Below are positions 38,400 through 39,079 of a stretch of 39,079 nt of DNA, piece by piece (positions within the stretch are counted from its first letter, which is position 1; every line of letters starts with the position of its first letter). The stretch covers positions 11,062-50,140 of the forward strand of contig DHEG01000010.1 of the NCBI GenBank assembly GCA_002399765.1, in the 5' to 3' direction. Origin of the DNA: Caryophanales bacterium UBA4856 (GTDB taxonomy: Bacteria; Bacillota_I; Bacilli_A; RFN20; CAG-288). Position numbers and translations under genes: made by a program. The notes beneath the pieces are model-generated. The model had not been told where the DNA came from and searched no databases. It was given only the letters and a program-made list of their open reading frames with translations.

Positions 38400-39079
38400 A
38401 TGAAAAACAAGAAGCAGAAATTCGGTTTCCAAGCCTATGGAACCGGTCCCGTCATCGATGGCGTAAAGGTCCAATACACCAGCGATCCAGATGAACTTAA
38501 GCAAGTCGGCCAGACCTATGGTGTCAGGGGTAAGGGCTTTGGCGTCCCCAAGCATTCCTGGTTGGCTTTGGCTCGCGTCTTCAAATATGTCAAACCCGAT
38601 CTTTGGCGCCTCATCGCCGTCCTTGCGATCGCCATCCTCTCCGTCGCCATAAGCCTGGGTGGCTCATTCATGATGGCCCCCTTGATCGACTCCTTGATGA
38701 ATCCGGCCGTCGGGGCGGCGAATGGCTGGGTCATAAACAGTGTTTCCTATGGTTCGGCCCAAGGCTATTTCGCCAGTGTCCTCTCTAGTTCCATGGCTTT
38801 GTACAAAGTCATCTTCGAGATGGTGGATTGGTCGGCCTCAAACGCTTCTTACCAGGCCATGGATGTGCTTGGCATAATAATGGGTGCGATGGTCATCCTC
38901 TATGTCATCTCTTTGGCCCTTGGCATCCTCCAGGCCAAGATGATGATAAGGATCGGCACCAGGTCCTTGCAGCGGATGAGGGATGACATGTTCGCCAAGC
39001 TGCAGGATCTTCCCGTCGCCTATTTCGACCACACGGCCCATGGCGACATAATGTCCAGGTTTACCAACGATGTCGATAA
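38400..39079 (+). CDS. ABC exporter half-transporter, second subunit (cut by window edge)
   Basis: The first ~226 residues are present; I translated them directly. A polar N-terminal extension of ~65 residues precedes the first membrane helix (LWRLIAVLAIAILSVAISLGG), followed by a second long helix (GIIMGAMVILYVISLALGIL). The coupling-helix region AKLQDLPVAYFDHTAHGDIMS and RFTNDVD is the classic type IV exporter signature. The ATPase domain lies outside the window. ATG 38400 follows GGTGA at 38390-38394, one base after the stop of the previous gene; an in-frame GTG at 38391 is an alternative. Pairing with the preceding degenerate-site subunit predicts that this one carries the intact catalytic Glu and His. 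Confidence 0.88.
   Translation, partial: MKNKKQKFGFQAYGTGPVIDGVKVQYTSDPDELKQVGQTYGVRGKGFGVPKHSWLALARVFKYVKPDLWRLIAVLAIAILSVAISLGGSFMMAPLIDSLMNPAVGAANGWVINSVSYGSAQGYFASVLSSSMALYKVIFEMVDWSASNASYQAMDVLGIIMGAMVILYVISLALGILQAKMMIRIGTRSLQRMRDDMFAKLQDLPVAYFDHTAHGDIMSRFTNDVD

Noticed and set aside
1..39079. Code-4 (TGA = Trp) mollicute origin
   Set aside because: TGA terminates gyrB, recF, several overlapping ATGA genes and prs at the expected family lengths, and tryptophans are TGG.

Overview
The window is chromosomal and almost entirely housekeeping DNA of a Gram-positive (Bacillota) bacterium. By eye it is about half G+C. The evidence for the lineage is gene content and order: yaaA-recF-gyrB-gyrA; rpmH-rnpA-yidC-jag; uvrA, hprK-lgt-HAD, trxB and whiA; tatD-rnmV-rsmA-ispE; prs. 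YidC has a lipobox, HPr kinase is present, ribosome-binding sites are strong (AGGAGG), and promoters are TTGAAA/TATAAT-like. TGA ends many genes and tryptophan is TGG, so this is the standard bacterial code and not a code-4 mollicute. A divergent Bacilli / Erysipelotrichia-like lineage, perhaps an uncultured gut one, is my best guess, held with low confidence.

Layout. 1-4289 (minus): gyrA (cut by the window edge), gyrB, recF and yaaA, without the usual dnaA-dnaN. 4478-6732 (plus): a DUF368-like membrane protein translationally coupled to an alkaline-phosphatase-superfamily enzyme. 6812-14840 (plus): uvrA, a HAD phosphatase, hprK, lgt, a PpaX-like HAD phosphatase, thioredoxin reductase, and a cysteine-free thioredoxin-reductase paralogue, followed by a terminator. 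14928-17221: whiA converging on a minus-strand MFS transporter. 17484-20789: the glycolytic genes gapA, pgk and tpiA. 20919-23738: an M13 peptidase (PepO) and a Bax-inhibitor-1 family protein. 23792-26719 (minus): jag, yidC, rnpA and rpmH. 26907-27140: a small TM2-type membrane protein. 27151-30168 (minus): a 1005-residue protein that looks like a wrecked SF1 helicase-nuclease. 30257-32031: a CBS-pair protein coupled to mnmE. 32086-36229: tatD, rnmV, rsmA, ispE, prs. 36485-39079: a heterodimeric ABC exporter pair, the second gene cut by the window edge.

How it fits together. The window combines DNA topology and repair (gyrase, RecF, UvrA), carbon control (HprK and possible pyrophosphatase partners) with lower glycolysis, envelope biogenesis (Lgt, YidC, DUF368), thiol redox (TrxB), and RNA and ribosome maturation (RnpA, RnmV, RsmA, MnmE, L34). 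Genes are tightly packed, with many 1-4 base ATGA/TAATG overlaps. No gene-free stretch exceeds 300 bases; the longest are 17222-17483 and 36230-36484. I saw no rRNA, tRNA, CRISPR array, insertion sequence or prophage.

Most interesting points: (1) the degenerate helicase-nuclease at 27151-30168, which has lost the Walker A lysine, the DEAxQ box and the second RecA domain; (2) the thioredoxin-reductase-like protein at 13887-14840 with no cysteine and no NADPH motif, coupled to a normal TrxB; (3) a GyrA whose two quinolone-contact positions are Met and Tyr; (4) an IspE with Asn at the catalytic Asp position; (5) a lipoprotein YidC with a ~250-residue extracytoplasmic domain; (6) a perfect palindrome at about -41 of the gapA promoter.
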